Of a DNA stretch of 44,929 nucleotides, positions 1-7,793 are shown piece by piece. The notes under the pieces are model-generated. The model was not told the DNA's origin. It searched no databases and was given only the letters and a program-made list of their open reading frames with translations. The stretch's first letter is position 1; each line of letters opens with the position of its first letter. The position numbers and the translations under genes are program-made. The stretch is from contig NZ_JAEFCB010000007.1 of assembly GCF_016405905.1 (NCBI RefSeq), positions 1-44,929 of the forward strand, in the 5' to 3' direction. Source of the stretch: Variovorax sp. IB41 (GTDB lineage: Bacteria > Pseudomonadota > Gammaproteobacteria > Burkholderiales > Burkholderiaceae_C).

Positions 1-1
1 C

Positions 2-1378
2 GGTTTGCTCGGCGGCGAAGGTGGTCTCCTCGGCGGCGTGCTCGGCGACGATGGCCTGCTGGGCGGTTTGCTCGGCGGCGAAGGTGGTCTCCTCGGCGGC
101 GTGCTCGGCGATGACGGCCTGCTGGGCGGCTTGCTCGGCGGCGACGGTGGCCTCCTCGGCGGCGTGCTCGGCGATGACGGCCTGGTTGGTGGCCTGCTCG
201 GCGAAGAAGGGCTCGTCGGCGGATTGCTCGGCGGCGACGGCGCACTCGCCGGCCTGCTCGGCAGCGAAGGCCTCTCCGGTGGACTCCTGGGCGAAGGCGG
301 CCTCGTGGACGGCCTGCTCGGACCCGACGGCGTGGTGGGCAACCTGCTGAGCGACGGGCCGCTGGCCGGTCTGCTGGGCGGCGAAGGCGGCCTGCTCGGA
401 GGCCTGCTGGGTGATGACGGACTCCTGGGTGGCGTCCTCGGCGGCGACGGTGGTCTCCTTGGCGGGCTGCTGGGCGGTGACGGTGGTCTCCTCGGTGGCG
501 TGCTCGGTGACGACGGCCTGTTGGGCGGCGTGCTTGGCGGTGACGGTGGTCTTCTCGGCGGTGTGCTGGGTGAGAACGGCATCGTCGGCGGCCTGTTGGG
601 CGGCGACGGTGGTCTCCTCGGCGGCGTGCTCGGCGAGAACGGCATCGTCGGCGGCCTGTTGGGCGGCGACGGTGGTCTCCTCGGCGGTGTGCTCGGCGAA
701 GACGGCATCGTCGGCGGCCTGCTCGGCGGCGACGGCGGGCTCCTCGGCGGCGTGCTCGGTGAGAACGGCATCGTCGGCGGCCTGCTCGGCGGCGACGGCG
801 GCCTCCTCGGTGGCGTGCTCGGTGAGAGCGGCATCGTCGGCGGCCTGCTCGGCGGCGATGGCGGTTTGCTCGGTGGCGTGCTCGGCGAGAACGGCATCGT
901 CGGCGGCTTGCTCGGCGGCGACGGCGGGCTCCTCGGTGGCGTGCTCGGCGATGACGGCATCGTCGGCGGCCTGCTCGGCGGCGACGGTGGCCTCCTCGGC
1001 AGCGTGCTCGGCCAGGACGGCATCGTCGGCAACCTGCTGGGCGGCGTGCTGGGCGGCAGCGGCCCGGCCGCGAACATCCTGGAGCCGGTCTCGTCGGTCA
1101 CCGATGCGATCGGGCCAATCGCGGCCAGCGTGGTGCACGCGGTGTCCGACATCACGGCGCCCGTGACCGACATCCTGGCCGGCGCGGGCGCGGGCGCGGG
1201 TTCGGGCGCGGGCTCGGGCTCGCCGCTCGCTGCCGTGCCCGACGTGGTGGTGGGCCTCGGACATGTGGTCGCCCCGCTGGTGACCGACGTCGTGACCCCG
1301 ATCACCAGCCTGCTCGATCATGGCACCGGCGGCGCGGTGTCTCCGGTGACGAACATCCTGCACGGCCTGCTGGGCTGA
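2..1378 (+). CDS. Glycine-rich repeat protein, 5'-truncated by the window edge
   Basis: The reading frame is open to the left edge, so the true start is probably outside the window. The first in-window start is a TTG at 5, giving 457 residues. Residues 1 to about 345 are built from alternating 10- and 11-residue units of the LLGxDGLLGG and LLGGDGGLLGG type, together a 21-residue period. The last eight periods are nearly identical and contain GENGIVGG variants. The C-terminal 100 residues are different: valine- and alanine-rich, with a Gly-Ala-Ser run and motifs such as VTDIL and VTNILHGLLG. It is not a strict Gly-X-Y collagen. A surface or secreted structural protein is plausible, but I do not recognise a characterised family. 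An intrinsic terminator follows directly. Confidence 0.75.
   Translation, partial: GLLGGEGGLLGGVLGDDGLLGGLLGGEGGLLGGVLGDDGLLGGLLGGDGGLLGGVLGDDGLVGGLLGEEGLVGGLLGGDGALAGLLGSEGLSGGLLGEGGLVDGLLGPDGVVGNLLSDGPLAGLLGGEGGLLGGLLGDDGLLGGVLGGDGGLLGGLLGGDGGLLGGVLGDDGLLGGVLGGDGGLLGGVLGENGIVGGLLGGDGGLLGGVLGENGIVGGLLGGDGGLLGGVLGEDGIVGGLLGGDGGLLGGVLGENGIVGGLLGGDGGLLGGVLGESGIVGGLLGGDGGLLGGVLGENGIVGGLLGGDGGLLGGVLGDDGIVGGLLGGDGGLLGSVLGQDGIVGNLLGGVLGGSGPAANILEPVSSVTDAIGPIAASVVHAVSDITAPVTDILAGAGAGAGSGAGSGSPLAAVPDVVVGLGHVVAPLVTDVVTPITSLLDHGTGGAVSPVTNILHGLLG
532..1035 (+). repeat. Eight tandem 63-bp coding repeats
   Basis: About eight consecutive 63-bp units encode LLGGDGGLLGGVLGENGIVGG-like periods. Differences fall mostly on the E-N/E-D/E-S/D-D/Q-D pair and at synonymous positions, so the array appears homogenised yet held in frame. 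Confidence 0.75.
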
Positions 1379-1403
1379 TCCGGACGCGGGCAACGCGAAG
1401 CGA

Positions 1404-1435
1404 AGAGGGACCGGCAACGGTCCCTCTTTTTTTTT
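1404..1435 (+). terminator. Intrinsic terminator of the glycine-rich protein gene
   Basis: A perfect 10-bp stem (AGAGGGACCG with CGGTCCCTCT) is closed by a GCAA tetraloop and followed by at least eight T. It lies 26 bp after the stop codon. Confidence 0.95.
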
Positions 1436-1560
1436 GCGCGCGCTTGGCCATCGCGGCGCATCGGACCGGCTCCTAGAATCACCCGCTCGATGAAGCGGGG
1501 GGCCATGCGCGATCCCCCGGAATCGGCCGCCACAAGACAAGCCCCGGAGACATCCCCGCC

Positions 1561-2490
1561 ATGGACCGCTGGACCGAAATCGCCCTGCTTGTGCAGATCG
1601 CCGATGCCGGCAGCCTGAGCCGCGCGGCCGAGGCGCTGGGCCTGTCGAACGCCGCCGCGAGCCGGCACCTGAGCGGGCTCGAGGCCCGGCTCGGCGCGCG
1701 GCTGGTGGAGCGCAACACGCGGCGCCTGTACCTCACCGACACCGGCCGCGAATTCTGCGCGCGCGCCAAGACCATCCTGGCCGACCTGGCCGATGCCGAA
1801 TCGACGGTGAACGCCACCGCGCTGAACCCGACCGGCGTGCTGCGCATCACGGCCTCGCTCTCGTTCTCGATCCACCACATCGCGCCGCTCCTGCGCGAAT
1901 ACACGCAGCGCTACCCGGGCGTGACGGTGCATGTGGAGGCGGCCAACCGCTACTTCGACCTGATCGACAACAACATCGACGTGGCGATCCGCACGCGCGA
2001 GTACGAGCCCGATTCGAACGTCACGATCCGCCGGCTGGGCGAGACGCGGCGCGTCCTCGCGGCGTCGCCGCGCTACTTCGCGCAGCACGGTTTTCCGAAG
2101 ACGCTGGACGACCTGAAGCACCACAAGCTGCTGATCTACACCCACGCCAACAATCCCAACGAGTTGCGCTTCACGCGCAAGGGCGAGACGCACGCGGTGT
2201 CGGTCACCGGCCTGCTCGAATCGAACGACGGCCAGGTGCTGCGCGCCGCGGCGCTCGACGGCATGGGCATCCTGGTGCAGCCGACCTACATCGTCTACGA
2301 CGACATCGTGGCCGGCCGCCTCGTGCCCACGCTGGACGACTGGGACCTGCCGCACCTGGCGATCAACCTGGCCTACCCGAGCCGCAAGCACCTGTCGGCG
2401 AAGGTGCGCAGCTTCATCGATTTCATGGCGGCGCATTTCGCCAGAATGGACTACGAAAGAAAGTGGACCAGCCACTTCGGCGCCCACTGA
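1561..2490 (+). CDS. LysR-family transcriptional regulator
   Basis: 309 residues, the usual LysR length. The N-terminal winged helix-turn-helix (about residues 1-60) contains the typical run SLSRAAEALGLSNAAASRHL, followed by LEARLGARLVERNTRRLYLTDTG. An effector-binding domain spans about residues 90-300. The ATG at 1561 has GGAG about 12 nt upstream. It most resembles the CrgA/SinR-like LysR subgroup that regulates neighbouring oxidoreductases. The DoxX gene downstream on the same strand, behind an inverted repeat, is a possible target, but no operator is obvious. Family assignment is firm; the target is inference. Confidence 0.93.
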   Translation: MDRWTEIALLVQIADAGSLSRAAEALGLSNAAASRHLSGLEARLGARLVERNTRRLYLTDTGREFCARAKTILADLADAESTVNATALNPTGVLRITASLSFSIHHIAPLLREYTQRYPGVTVHVEAANRYFDLIDNNIDVAIRTREYEPDSNVTIRRLGETRRVLAASPRYFAQHGFPKTLDDLKHHKLLIYTHANNPNELRFTRKGETHAVSVTGLLESNDGQVLRAAALDGMGILVQPTYIVYDDIVAGRLVPTLDDWDLPHLAINLAYPSRKHLSAKVRSFIDFMAAHFARMDYERKWTSHFGAH

Positions 2491-2518
2491 CGGGTCGTTG
2501 CGCTCGAAAACCAACAGT

Positions 2519-2578
2519 CCGTTCACGCTGAGCCTGTCGAAGCGCCGCGCAAGGCTTCGACAAGCTCAGCCCGAACGG
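2519..2578. repeat. REP-like inverted repeat
   Basis: Two 25-nt arms (2519-2543 and 2554-2578) are inverted copies with three mismatches and a 10-nt loop. The right arm contains CTTCGACAAGCTCAGCCCG, a sequence commonly seen as intergenic palindromes in Burkholderiales genomes. It sits in the gap after the LysR gene, where it could act as a terminator or mRNA 3'-end structure. Confidence 0.8.
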
Positions 2579-2608
2579 TTGATACGGTTGGGGCCTTTCA
2601 CTCAAAGA

Positions 2609-2624
2609 TGTGCGTAAACGCACA
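2609..2624. promoter_or_regulatory. Crp/Fnr-type palindrome upstream of the DoxX gene
   Basis: TGTGC, six bases, GCACA has the 16-bp geometry of a Crp-family site and sits in a perfect 9-bp dyad at 2607-2626. It ends 89 nt before the doxX-like ATG. A nearly identical site lies 88 nt before the gene at 5763, and a Crp/Fnr regulator gene lies between the two. Binding is inference. Confidence 0.5.
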
Positions 2625-2712
2625 TCCCGCTTTCCGGCAGATCCGCACACTGGAACCGCAACCGCCGCACTCCGTGGCGGACCCTTTCTTTTTCAAGTTC
2701 CAAGGATCTGCC

Positions 2713-3183
2713 ATGAACACCGTAGCCGCCAACACCTCGCGTGCGCCGATCGCCTCGTCGTCGCTTGCCTCCCCCTCCCCCGCCGCGCTGGACGATGCCG
2801 GCAAGCTGCTGCTGCGCGTGACGATCGGCGTGCTCGTGTTGCTGCACGGCATCTTCAAGCTCTCGGCGGGCGTGGGCTTCATCGGCGGCATGCTGGCCAA
2901 GGCGGGCCTGCCGGGCGGGCTCGCCTACCTCGTGTACGTCGGCGAGATCGTGGCGCCGCTGCTCCTGATCGCCGGCTTCTGGACCCGCGCCGCCGCCGGC
3001 GTGATCGTCATCAACATGATCGTGGCGCTGGGCCTCGTGCACATGGCCGACCTGTTCGCGCTGACCAAGCAGGGCGGCTGGGCGCTGGAACTGCAGGGCC
3101 TGTACCTGTTCGGCGCGCTGACAGTGGTGCTGCTGGGCGCGGGGCGCCTGAGCGTCGGCGGCACGAACGGCCGCTGGAACTGA
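2713..3183 (+). CDS. DoxX family membrane protein
   Basis: 156 residues with four predicted membrane segments. The DoxX signature appears as LLLRVTIGVLVLLHGIFKL, then YLVYVGEIVAPLLLIAGFWTR, and a C-terminal LYLFGALTVVLLGAGRLSV. The ATG at 2713 is chosen because AAGGA lies 7-11 nt upstream and the DoxX homology starts soon after; upstream in-frame starts lie within the palindromic leader. DoxX proteins are small inner-membrane proteins linked to redox and thiol stress, with no firmly defined reaction. The candidate Crp-type palindrome at 2609-2624 suggests control by the regulator encoded convergently downstream. Confidence 0.88.
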   Translation: MNTVAANTSRAPIASSSLASPSPAALDDAGKLLLRVTIGVLVLLHGIFKLSAGVGFIGGMLAKAGLPGGLAYLVYVGEIVAPLLLIAGFWTRAAAGVIVINMIVALGLVHMADLFALTKQGGWALELQGLYLFGALTVVLLGAGRLSVGGTNGRWN

Positions 3184-3192
3184 CCTGCCGGT

Positions 3193-3915
3193 TCAGCCGG
3201 CGTCGCCGCGAACCTGCGAAACCATCGTTTCCAGCCGGGCGGCGTCGGCCACCAGCAGCGCCTTGCCATCCTTGCGCAGCACCCCGCTGCGCACCAGCAC
3301 GTTGAGCTCGCGCGTGACCTGCTCGCGGTTCGTGCTGATCTGGCTGGCCAGCGCCGCGTGCTTGGGGGCCGGCTCCAGCCGCGCCTCGTTGCCCTCGACG
3401 CCGGCGGCGCGCGCGAGGCGCAGCAGCTCGGCATGCAGCCGGTTCTGCACGCCCAGGGTGCTCAGGTCGATCACGCGTTCGGAGAGCTGGCGCACCAGCG
3501 AGGCCAGCCGCTGCATCACGCGCTCGGCCACCATCGGCTCGTCGCGCAGCAAGGCCATGAAGGCGGATCGGTCGAGGCTCGCGACCACGCTGGGCTCCAG
3601 CGTCACCACGTCGGCGGAGCGCGGGCCGCCGTCGATGGCGGCGATGTCGCCGAAGTACTGGCCGGCCTCGGCATCGCGGAAAGTGACCTGCCGGCCATTG
3701 GCCGAATAGGTCGTCACCCGCACCCGGCCCGAGACCAGCAGGAACACCTCGCCCTGTTGCTCGGCGCGCAACAGGAGCGGCTTGCCGGCCTCCACGCTGT
3801 GCCAGAGGCACTGTTGCGCGAGCTCGTCGAAGCGCTGGTCGGAGAGGCCTTCTAGCAGCGCGATCTGGCGCAGCGCGAGGCTGGAGCGGGGGGTGGGTGG
3901 TTCGGGTGTGGCCAT
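3193..3915 (-). CDS. Crp/Fnr-family transcriptional regulator
   Basis: 240 residues from the ATG at 3915; an alternative upstream ATG at 3948 would add 11 residues. The N-terminal cyclic-nucleotide-binding fold contains FGDIAAIDGGPRSADVVTL, which matches the phosphate-binding cassette with Asp in place of the usual Glu and the Arg retained. The C-terminal helix-turn-helix includes LASQISTNREQVTRELNVL, the Crp recognition-helix pattern. There are no Fnr-type cysteines. It is divergent from a class III cyclase gene whose product could supply its ligand. Two Crp-geometry palindromes flank this gene pair. Nucleotide specificity cannot be read from sequence alone. Confidence 0.92.
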   Translation of the reverse strand: MATPEPPTPRSSLALRQIALLEGLSDQRFDELAQQCLWHSVEAGKPLLLRAEQQGEVFLLVSGRVRVTTYSANGRQVTFRDAEAGQYFGDIAAIDGGPRSADVVTLEPSVVASLDRSAFMALLRDEPMVAERVMQRLASLVRQLSERVIDLSTLGVQNRLHAELLRLARAAGVEGNEARLEPAPKHAALASQISTNREQVTRELNVLVRSGVLRKDGKALLVADAARLETMVSQVRGDAG

Positions 3916-3977
3916 GCCGGTCGATCGAGGCGTATGAGGCGCGCGCATTATGCTCGGGTGCCGCTTCGAACCCGTTC

Positions 3978-5648
3978 ATGGACAGACGTTCCCCGCCACC
4001 CCCTCCCTCCCATTTTTCGCTGAGACCGCCGACCCGGCGCAATCTCCGCTGGGCGAGCGGGCTGGTGCTGATGGGCTACGTGACGGTGCACCTGCTGAAC
4101 CATTCGCTGGGCATCTATTCCTTCACCCTCGCCGAGAGCGTGCTGCGCGTGGCGCAGAAGTTCTGGCACAGCCTGCCGGGCACGGTGCTGCTGTACGGCG
4201 CGGCGCTCACGCACCTGGCGCTCGCCGTCATCGCGCTGTGGGAGCGGCGCACCCTGCGCATGCCGCCGCTGGAGGCCCTGCGCGTGCTGCTGGGCTTTGC
4301 GCTGCCGCTGCTCATCGCCACCCACCTGACGGCCATACGCGGCGCCTACGAGGCCTACGGCATCGACGGCTCCTACGTGCGCGTGGTCTGGGGCCTGTGG
4401 AGCTGGCAGGGCGCGGCCGCGCAGTTCGGCCTGATGCTCGCGGCCTGGAGCCACGGCTGCCTCGGCCTGCACTTCGCGCTGCGGGCGCAGCCGCTGTACC
4501 GGCGCTTCTCTTACCTGTTGCTGGCCATTGCGGTGGTGCTGCCGCTCACGGCGGCGATGGGTTTCATCTCCATCGGGCGCGAGTTCCAGTGGACCGGCGT
4601 TCCGACCGTGCCGGTGCCGACGCCCGCGCAAGGGCAGGCGCTGAACGAGGCCGAGCAGAGCCTCAAGTGGCTCTACGTGCTGGCGCTGCTCGCGCTGCTC
4701 TCGGCGCGCTGGGGGCGCAACTGGTTCGCGCGCCTTTCGCGCGAGCCGTCCATCGCGCTGCGCTACCCCGACCGCACGGTGCAGGTGCCGCGCGGCTGGA
4801 GCGTGCTGGAGGCGAGCCGCTCGCACGGCATCGCGCATGTGTCGATCTGCGGCGGCCGCGCACGCTGCTCGACCTGCCGCGTGCGTGTGGCCGGCGCGCC
4901 CGAACACATCGGCGAGCCGGGCCGCGACGAGCAGCGCACGCTCGAGCGCGTGCGCGCGCCGGCCGACGTGCGGCTGGCCTGCCAGCTGCGCCCGCGCGGC
5001 GACATCGAGGTCACGCCGCTCTTCGCGCCGCTGCCCAACGAGGGCCGGCCCGCGCCGGTCGGCAGCTTCGGGCGCGAGCGCGACGTGGCGATTTTGTTCG
5101 TCGACCTCAGGCGCTGGTCGGGCCTCTCGGAGCGGCAGTGGCCCTTCGATCTGGCCTATGTGCTCGACCGCTACTTCGCCACCGTCGGCGCAGCCGTGCG
5201 CGAGAGCGGCGGCGTGCCCAACCAGTTCATCGGCGACAGCGTGATGGCGATCTTCGGGCTCGAGTGCGACCTGCCCACCGCATGCCGGCAGGCACTGCAT
5301 GCGACCACGCTCATCGCCCAGCGCATGGACGCATGGAGCGAAGGTTTCGAGGCGCAGTTCGGGCAGCGCCTGGCGTTCGGCATGGGCCTGCATGCGGGGC
5401 GCGCGGCGGTCGGCGAAGTGGGCTATCTGGAGACCACCACCTTCACCGCCATCGGCGAAGTGGTGAATACCGCGAGCCGTTTGCAGGACCATTCGAAGAC
5501 GGCTGCGTCGCGCCTCGTCGTCTCGCTGTTCGCGGCACAACAGGCCGGTGTTGCGGAGGCGATGGGCGCGCCTGAGGCGCTCGCCGTGCGCGGCCGCTCC
5601 GAGCCGCTCGAAGTGCTGTATCCGCAGCCTGAAATCCGTCCCACGTAG
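3978..5648 (+). CDS. Membrane cytochrome b-like / [2Fe-2S] ferredoxin / class III nucleotide cyclase fusion
   Basis: 556 residues from the ATG at 3978. Residues 1 to about 270 hold about six hydrophobic segments with several membrane histidines (HLLNHSLG, LTHLALAV, IATHLTAIRG, SHGCLGLHF), resembling succinate dehydrogenase cytochrome b and consistent with haem ligation. A plant-type ferredoxin domain follows with C291, C297, C300 and C335. The C-terminal cyclase domain has metal-binding D376 (LFVDLRRW) and D420 (FIGDSVMAIFG), and transition-state N497 and R501 (GEVVNTASRLQ), so it should be active. The likely reaction is ATP to cAMP at the cytoplasmic face, gated by redox state. It is divergent from the Crp-type gene with about 60 bp between starts. 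Redox gating is inference from architecture. Confidence 0.9.
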   Translation: MDRRSPPPPPSHFSLRPPTRRNLRWASGLVLMGYVTVHLLNHSLGIYSFTLAESVLRVAQKFWHSLPGTVLLYGAALTHLALAVIALWERRTLRMPPLEALRVLLGFALPLLIATHLTAIRGAYEAYGIDGSYVRVVWGLWSWQGAAAQFGLMLAAWSHGCLGLHFALRAQPLYRRFSYLLLAIAVVLPLTAAMGFISIGREFQWTGVPTVPVPTPAQGQALNEAEQSLKWLYVLALLALLSARWGRNWFARLSREPSIALRYPDRTVQVPRGWSVLEASRSHGIAHVSICGGRARCSTCRVRVAGAPEHIGEPGRDEQRTLERVRAPADVRLACQLRPRGDIEVTPLFAPLPNEGRPAPVGSFGRERDVAILFVDLRRWSGLSERQWPFDLAYVLDRYFATVGAAVRESGGVPNQFIGDSVMAIFGLECDLPTACRQALHATTLIAQRMDAWSEGFEAQFGQRLAFGMGLHAGRAAVGEVGYLETTTFTAIGEVVNTASRLQDHSKTAASRLVVSLFAAQQAGVAEAMGAPEALAVRGRSEPLEVLYPQPEIRPT

Positions 5649-5659
5649 TTGACGAAAGC

Positions 5660-5675
5660 GGTGCGCAAACGCACA
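5660..5675. promoter_or_regulatory. Second Crp/Fnr-type palindrome
   Basis: GGTGC, six bases (GCAAAC), GCACA. It differs from the site at 2609-2624 by two bases and has the same distance (88 nt versus 89 nt) to the next start codon. It may be an operator for the gene at 5763. Confidence 0.45.
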
Positions 5676-5762
5676 GCGCGAACCACGATGCGGTTTCACA
5701 CTGCATCCCGTGGCAACGACGAATGTCCGCCGACCACACCGACATCCGAAGGGACTTTCATC

Positions 5763-6158
5763 ATGAACACCAAGCAACGCCTCGCCCTCTCATTCGCTGC
5801 ATTTGCCGCATTCGCCCTGCTGGGCGCAGCCGGCGCCGCACACGCCGAAACCTACGAAGGCGTGCAATCGATCGCCTCGCAGGCCAGCCGCGCCGACGTG
5901 CGCACCGAAGCCGTGGCGGCCGCGCGCAACGCCAACCCTTATGCCGACGGCGCCAATGCCGGTCCGGCCCCGGTGATCGCCTCGTCGGCCAGCCGCGCCG
6001 CGGCCCGCGCCGAAGCCGTTGCCGCCGCGCACAGCGACAACCCGTACGCCGAAGGCGCCTCGTCGGGCGTGGTGTCGGCAACGGCCGGCACGGTCGACCG
6101 TGCCACTGTGCGCGCCGCAGCCCGCGCGGCCGCCCGCGGCGACGCACTGCCGCTGTAA
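5763..6158 (+). CDS. Small secreted alanine-rich repeat protein
   Basis: 131 residues with an N-terminal signal peptide ending near AHA-ETYEG. Two and a half repeats of about 38 residues follow: SRADVRTEAVAAARNANPYA, then SRAAARAEAVAAAHSDNPYA, then a shorter TVRAAARAAARGD. The organisation (xxRxxVxxEAVAAA) resembles the DUF4148 group of small periplasmic proteins abundant in Burkholderiales. A paralogue with the same plan lies at 25273-25698 on the other strand. Function is unknown. The gene has a Crp-type palindrome 88 nt upstream and is followed by a G+C-rich hairpin between convergent genes. Confidence 0.82.
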   Translation: MNTKQRLALSFAAFAAFALLGAAGAAHAETYEGVQSIASQASRADVRTEAVAAARNANPYADGANAGPAPVIASSASRAAARAEAVAAAHSDNPYAEGASSGVVSATAGTVDRATVRAAARAAARGDALPL

Positions 6159-6167
6159 GCGGTTCGC

Positions 6168-6194
6168 GGCGCCCGTCACGCTTCGGCGGGCGCC
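6168..6194. terminator. Hairpin between convergent genes, no T-tract
   Basis: GGCGCCCG (6168-6175) pairs with CGGGCGCC (6187-6194) across an 11-nt loop. It lies 10 bp after the stop of the secreted protein gene and 28 bp before the end of the reductase gene. It lacks a T-run, so a terminator role is tentative. Confidence 0.45.
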
Positions 6195-6221
6195 TGCAGA
6201 CCGGCTACGGGCCGCGGCAAT

Positions 6222-7283
6222 TCAGGGCCGCACGCCTTCCCACGCGTTCTGCAGCAGGGCACGAATCGCATCGCGCTCCAGCGGGCGCGGATTGGGGTAC
6301 TGGTTCTGCAGCGCATGCGCGCAGGCGACATCGAGGTCCGATTCCTTCATGCCGATGTCGCGCAGCGCGACCGGCGCGCCGTTGTCTCGCGCGAGGTCGA
6401 ACACCGCTTGCGCCGCGTTGCTTGCGCCAAGCGCCTTCGCGATGCGCGCCATCGCTCCAGACGCGGCCGCGGCGTTGTACGCCAGCGCATGCGGCAGCAC
6501 GATGGTGTGCGTCTCCGCATGCGGCAGGTTGAAGCTGCCGCCCAGCGTGTGGCACAGCTTGTGGTGCAGCGCCATGCCGACGTTGCCCAGCACGGTGCCG
6601 CAGAGCCACGCGCCGTAGAGCGCATCGCTGCGCGCGCCCGCATCCTCTGCCGATGCGCGGATCGCGGGCAGCGCGCGGCCCAGCGCGGCGATGCCCTCCT
6701 GCGCCATCAGGTCCATGATCGGATTCGCGTCGGTCGCGTAGAGGCCTTCGGCCGCATGCGCGATGGCGTTGATGCCGCTCGTCACGCTCATGCCCACGGG
6801 CAGACTCATCGACAGCTCGGGGTCGTAGATCACGGTGCGCGGCAGCACCTTGAAGTCCTTGCCGGTCTTCTTCATGCCGGCCTCGGTGATGCCGTAGATC
6901 GGCGTCATCTCGGAGCCCGCGTAGGTGGTCGGAATCGCGAGGATCGGCAGGCCCGAGTCCAGCGCGATGGCTTTGCCCAGACCCGTGGTCGAGCCGCCGC
7001 CGATGGCCACCGCGCAGTCCGCGCCCAGGCGCTGCGCCACGTCTCTCGCTTCACGCGCTGTCTCGATGGGCACGTGCATCACGGCCCGGTCGAACACGCC
7101 GGCCGCGTGCGCGCCGAGCATGTCGGCCACGCGCTCGGCCTGCGCGCGCTGCTCGGGCGTGCAGAGCACCAGCGCGCGGCGCGCGCCGAGCGCATCGATC
7201 TCGCGCGCCAGGTGCTGCAGCGAGCCCGCACCGAAGACCACCCGCTGGGGTGCGCTGTTGTAGACGAAGGATTGGACAGGCAT
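6222..7283 (-). CDS. Maleylacetate reductase (iron-type alcohol dehydrogenase family)
   Basis: 353 residues, the family length. The NAD(P)-binding motif GGGSTTGLGKAIAL and the following PTTYAGSEMTPIYGIT are characteristic of maleylacetate reductases (MacA/ClcE/TcbF type), as are the downstream histidines in NAIAHAAEGLYA and LHHKLCHTLGG. The enzyme reduces maleylacetate to 3-oxoadipate in the cytoplasm. The ATG at 7283 (MPVQSFVYN) fits the family start better than the in-frame ATG 21 codons upstream. It is the last gene of the minus-strand operon that begins at 12369, after a 105-bp gap. Its product feeds PcaIJ and PcaF encoded at 41-44 kb. Confidence 0.92.
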   Translation of the reverse strand: MPVQSFVYNSAPQRVVFGAGSLQHLAREIDALGARRALVLCTPEQRAQAERVADMLGAHAAGVFDRAVMHVPIETAREARDVAQRLGADCAVAIGGGSTTGLGKAIALDSGLPILAIPTTYAGSEMTPIYGITEAGMKKTGKDFKVLPRTVIYDPELSMSLPVGMSVTSGINAIAHAAEGLYATDANPIMDLMAQEGIAALGRALPAIRASAEDAGARSDALYGAWLCGTVLGNVGMALHHKLCHTLGGSFNLPHAETHTIVLPHALAYNAAAASGAMARIAKALGASNAAQAVFDLARDNGAPVALRDIGMKESDLDVACAHALQNQYPNPRPLERDAIRALLQNAWEGVRP

Positions 7284-7388
7284 CGCTCGATCTTTCGGAA
7301 AAAGGTGCGGGCGAGTGTCCACCCGCCCCGCGGGCGGTTCAACCATGCGGGCGGAAAGGAGTTTTCCACCCGGGCCGCGCGGTCACGC

Positions 7389-7793
7389 TCAGGTGGCCGC
7401 GCGCTTCCGTTCGCCACCGGTGGCATTCACGATCAGCAGCAGGAAGCCGCCCGCCATCGCCACGTTCTTGAGGAAGTTGTTCAGCTGCCCCGCGAACTGC
7501 GCCGCATCGGCGGACCAGAACGCATGCGCGGTGAAGGCCGTGGCCAGCGTGAACAGCGCCAGCGCGCTCGCCACCCATTTGAGGCGCCAGCCGGCGATCA
7601 GCAGCAGGCCGCCGCCGATCTCCAGTGCGATGGTCAGCGGCAGCACCACGTCGCCCAGCGGAATGCCCAGCTTGGCGAAGTAGCCGAGCGTCGCGCCGTA
7701 GGTCATGAGCTTGCGCACGCCCGCGACCAGGAAGATCGCGGCCATCAGCACGCGGGCGGCCAGGGTCCAGCCGGAAGAGTTATTCGTCGTCAT
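7389..7793 (-). CDS. DoxX family membrane protein
   Basis: 134 residues with four membrane segments (ARVLMAAIFLVAGVRKL, VVLPLTIALEIGGGLLLIAG, ALALFTLATAFTAHAF, MAGGFLLLIV). The ATG overlaps the TGA of the transporter gene upstream in an ATGA tetramer, so translation is coupled and the start is secure. Function within the aromatic operon is unknown. DoxX proteins often accompany oxidoreductases and may handle quinone or thiol stress from hydroxyquinol-type intermediates. It is a different subfamily from the DoxX at 2713. Confidence 0.87.
   Translation of the reverse strand: MTTNNSSGWTLAARVLMAAIFLVAGVRKLMTYGATLGYFAKLGIPLGDVVLPLTIALEIGGGLLLIAGWRLKWVASALALFTLATAFTAHAFWSADAAQFAGQLNNFLKNVAMAGGFLLLIVNATGGERKRAAT

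Noticed and set aside
532..1035. CRISPR-like array
   Set aside because: The 63-bp repeats are coding, in frame and contiguous, with no unique spacers.
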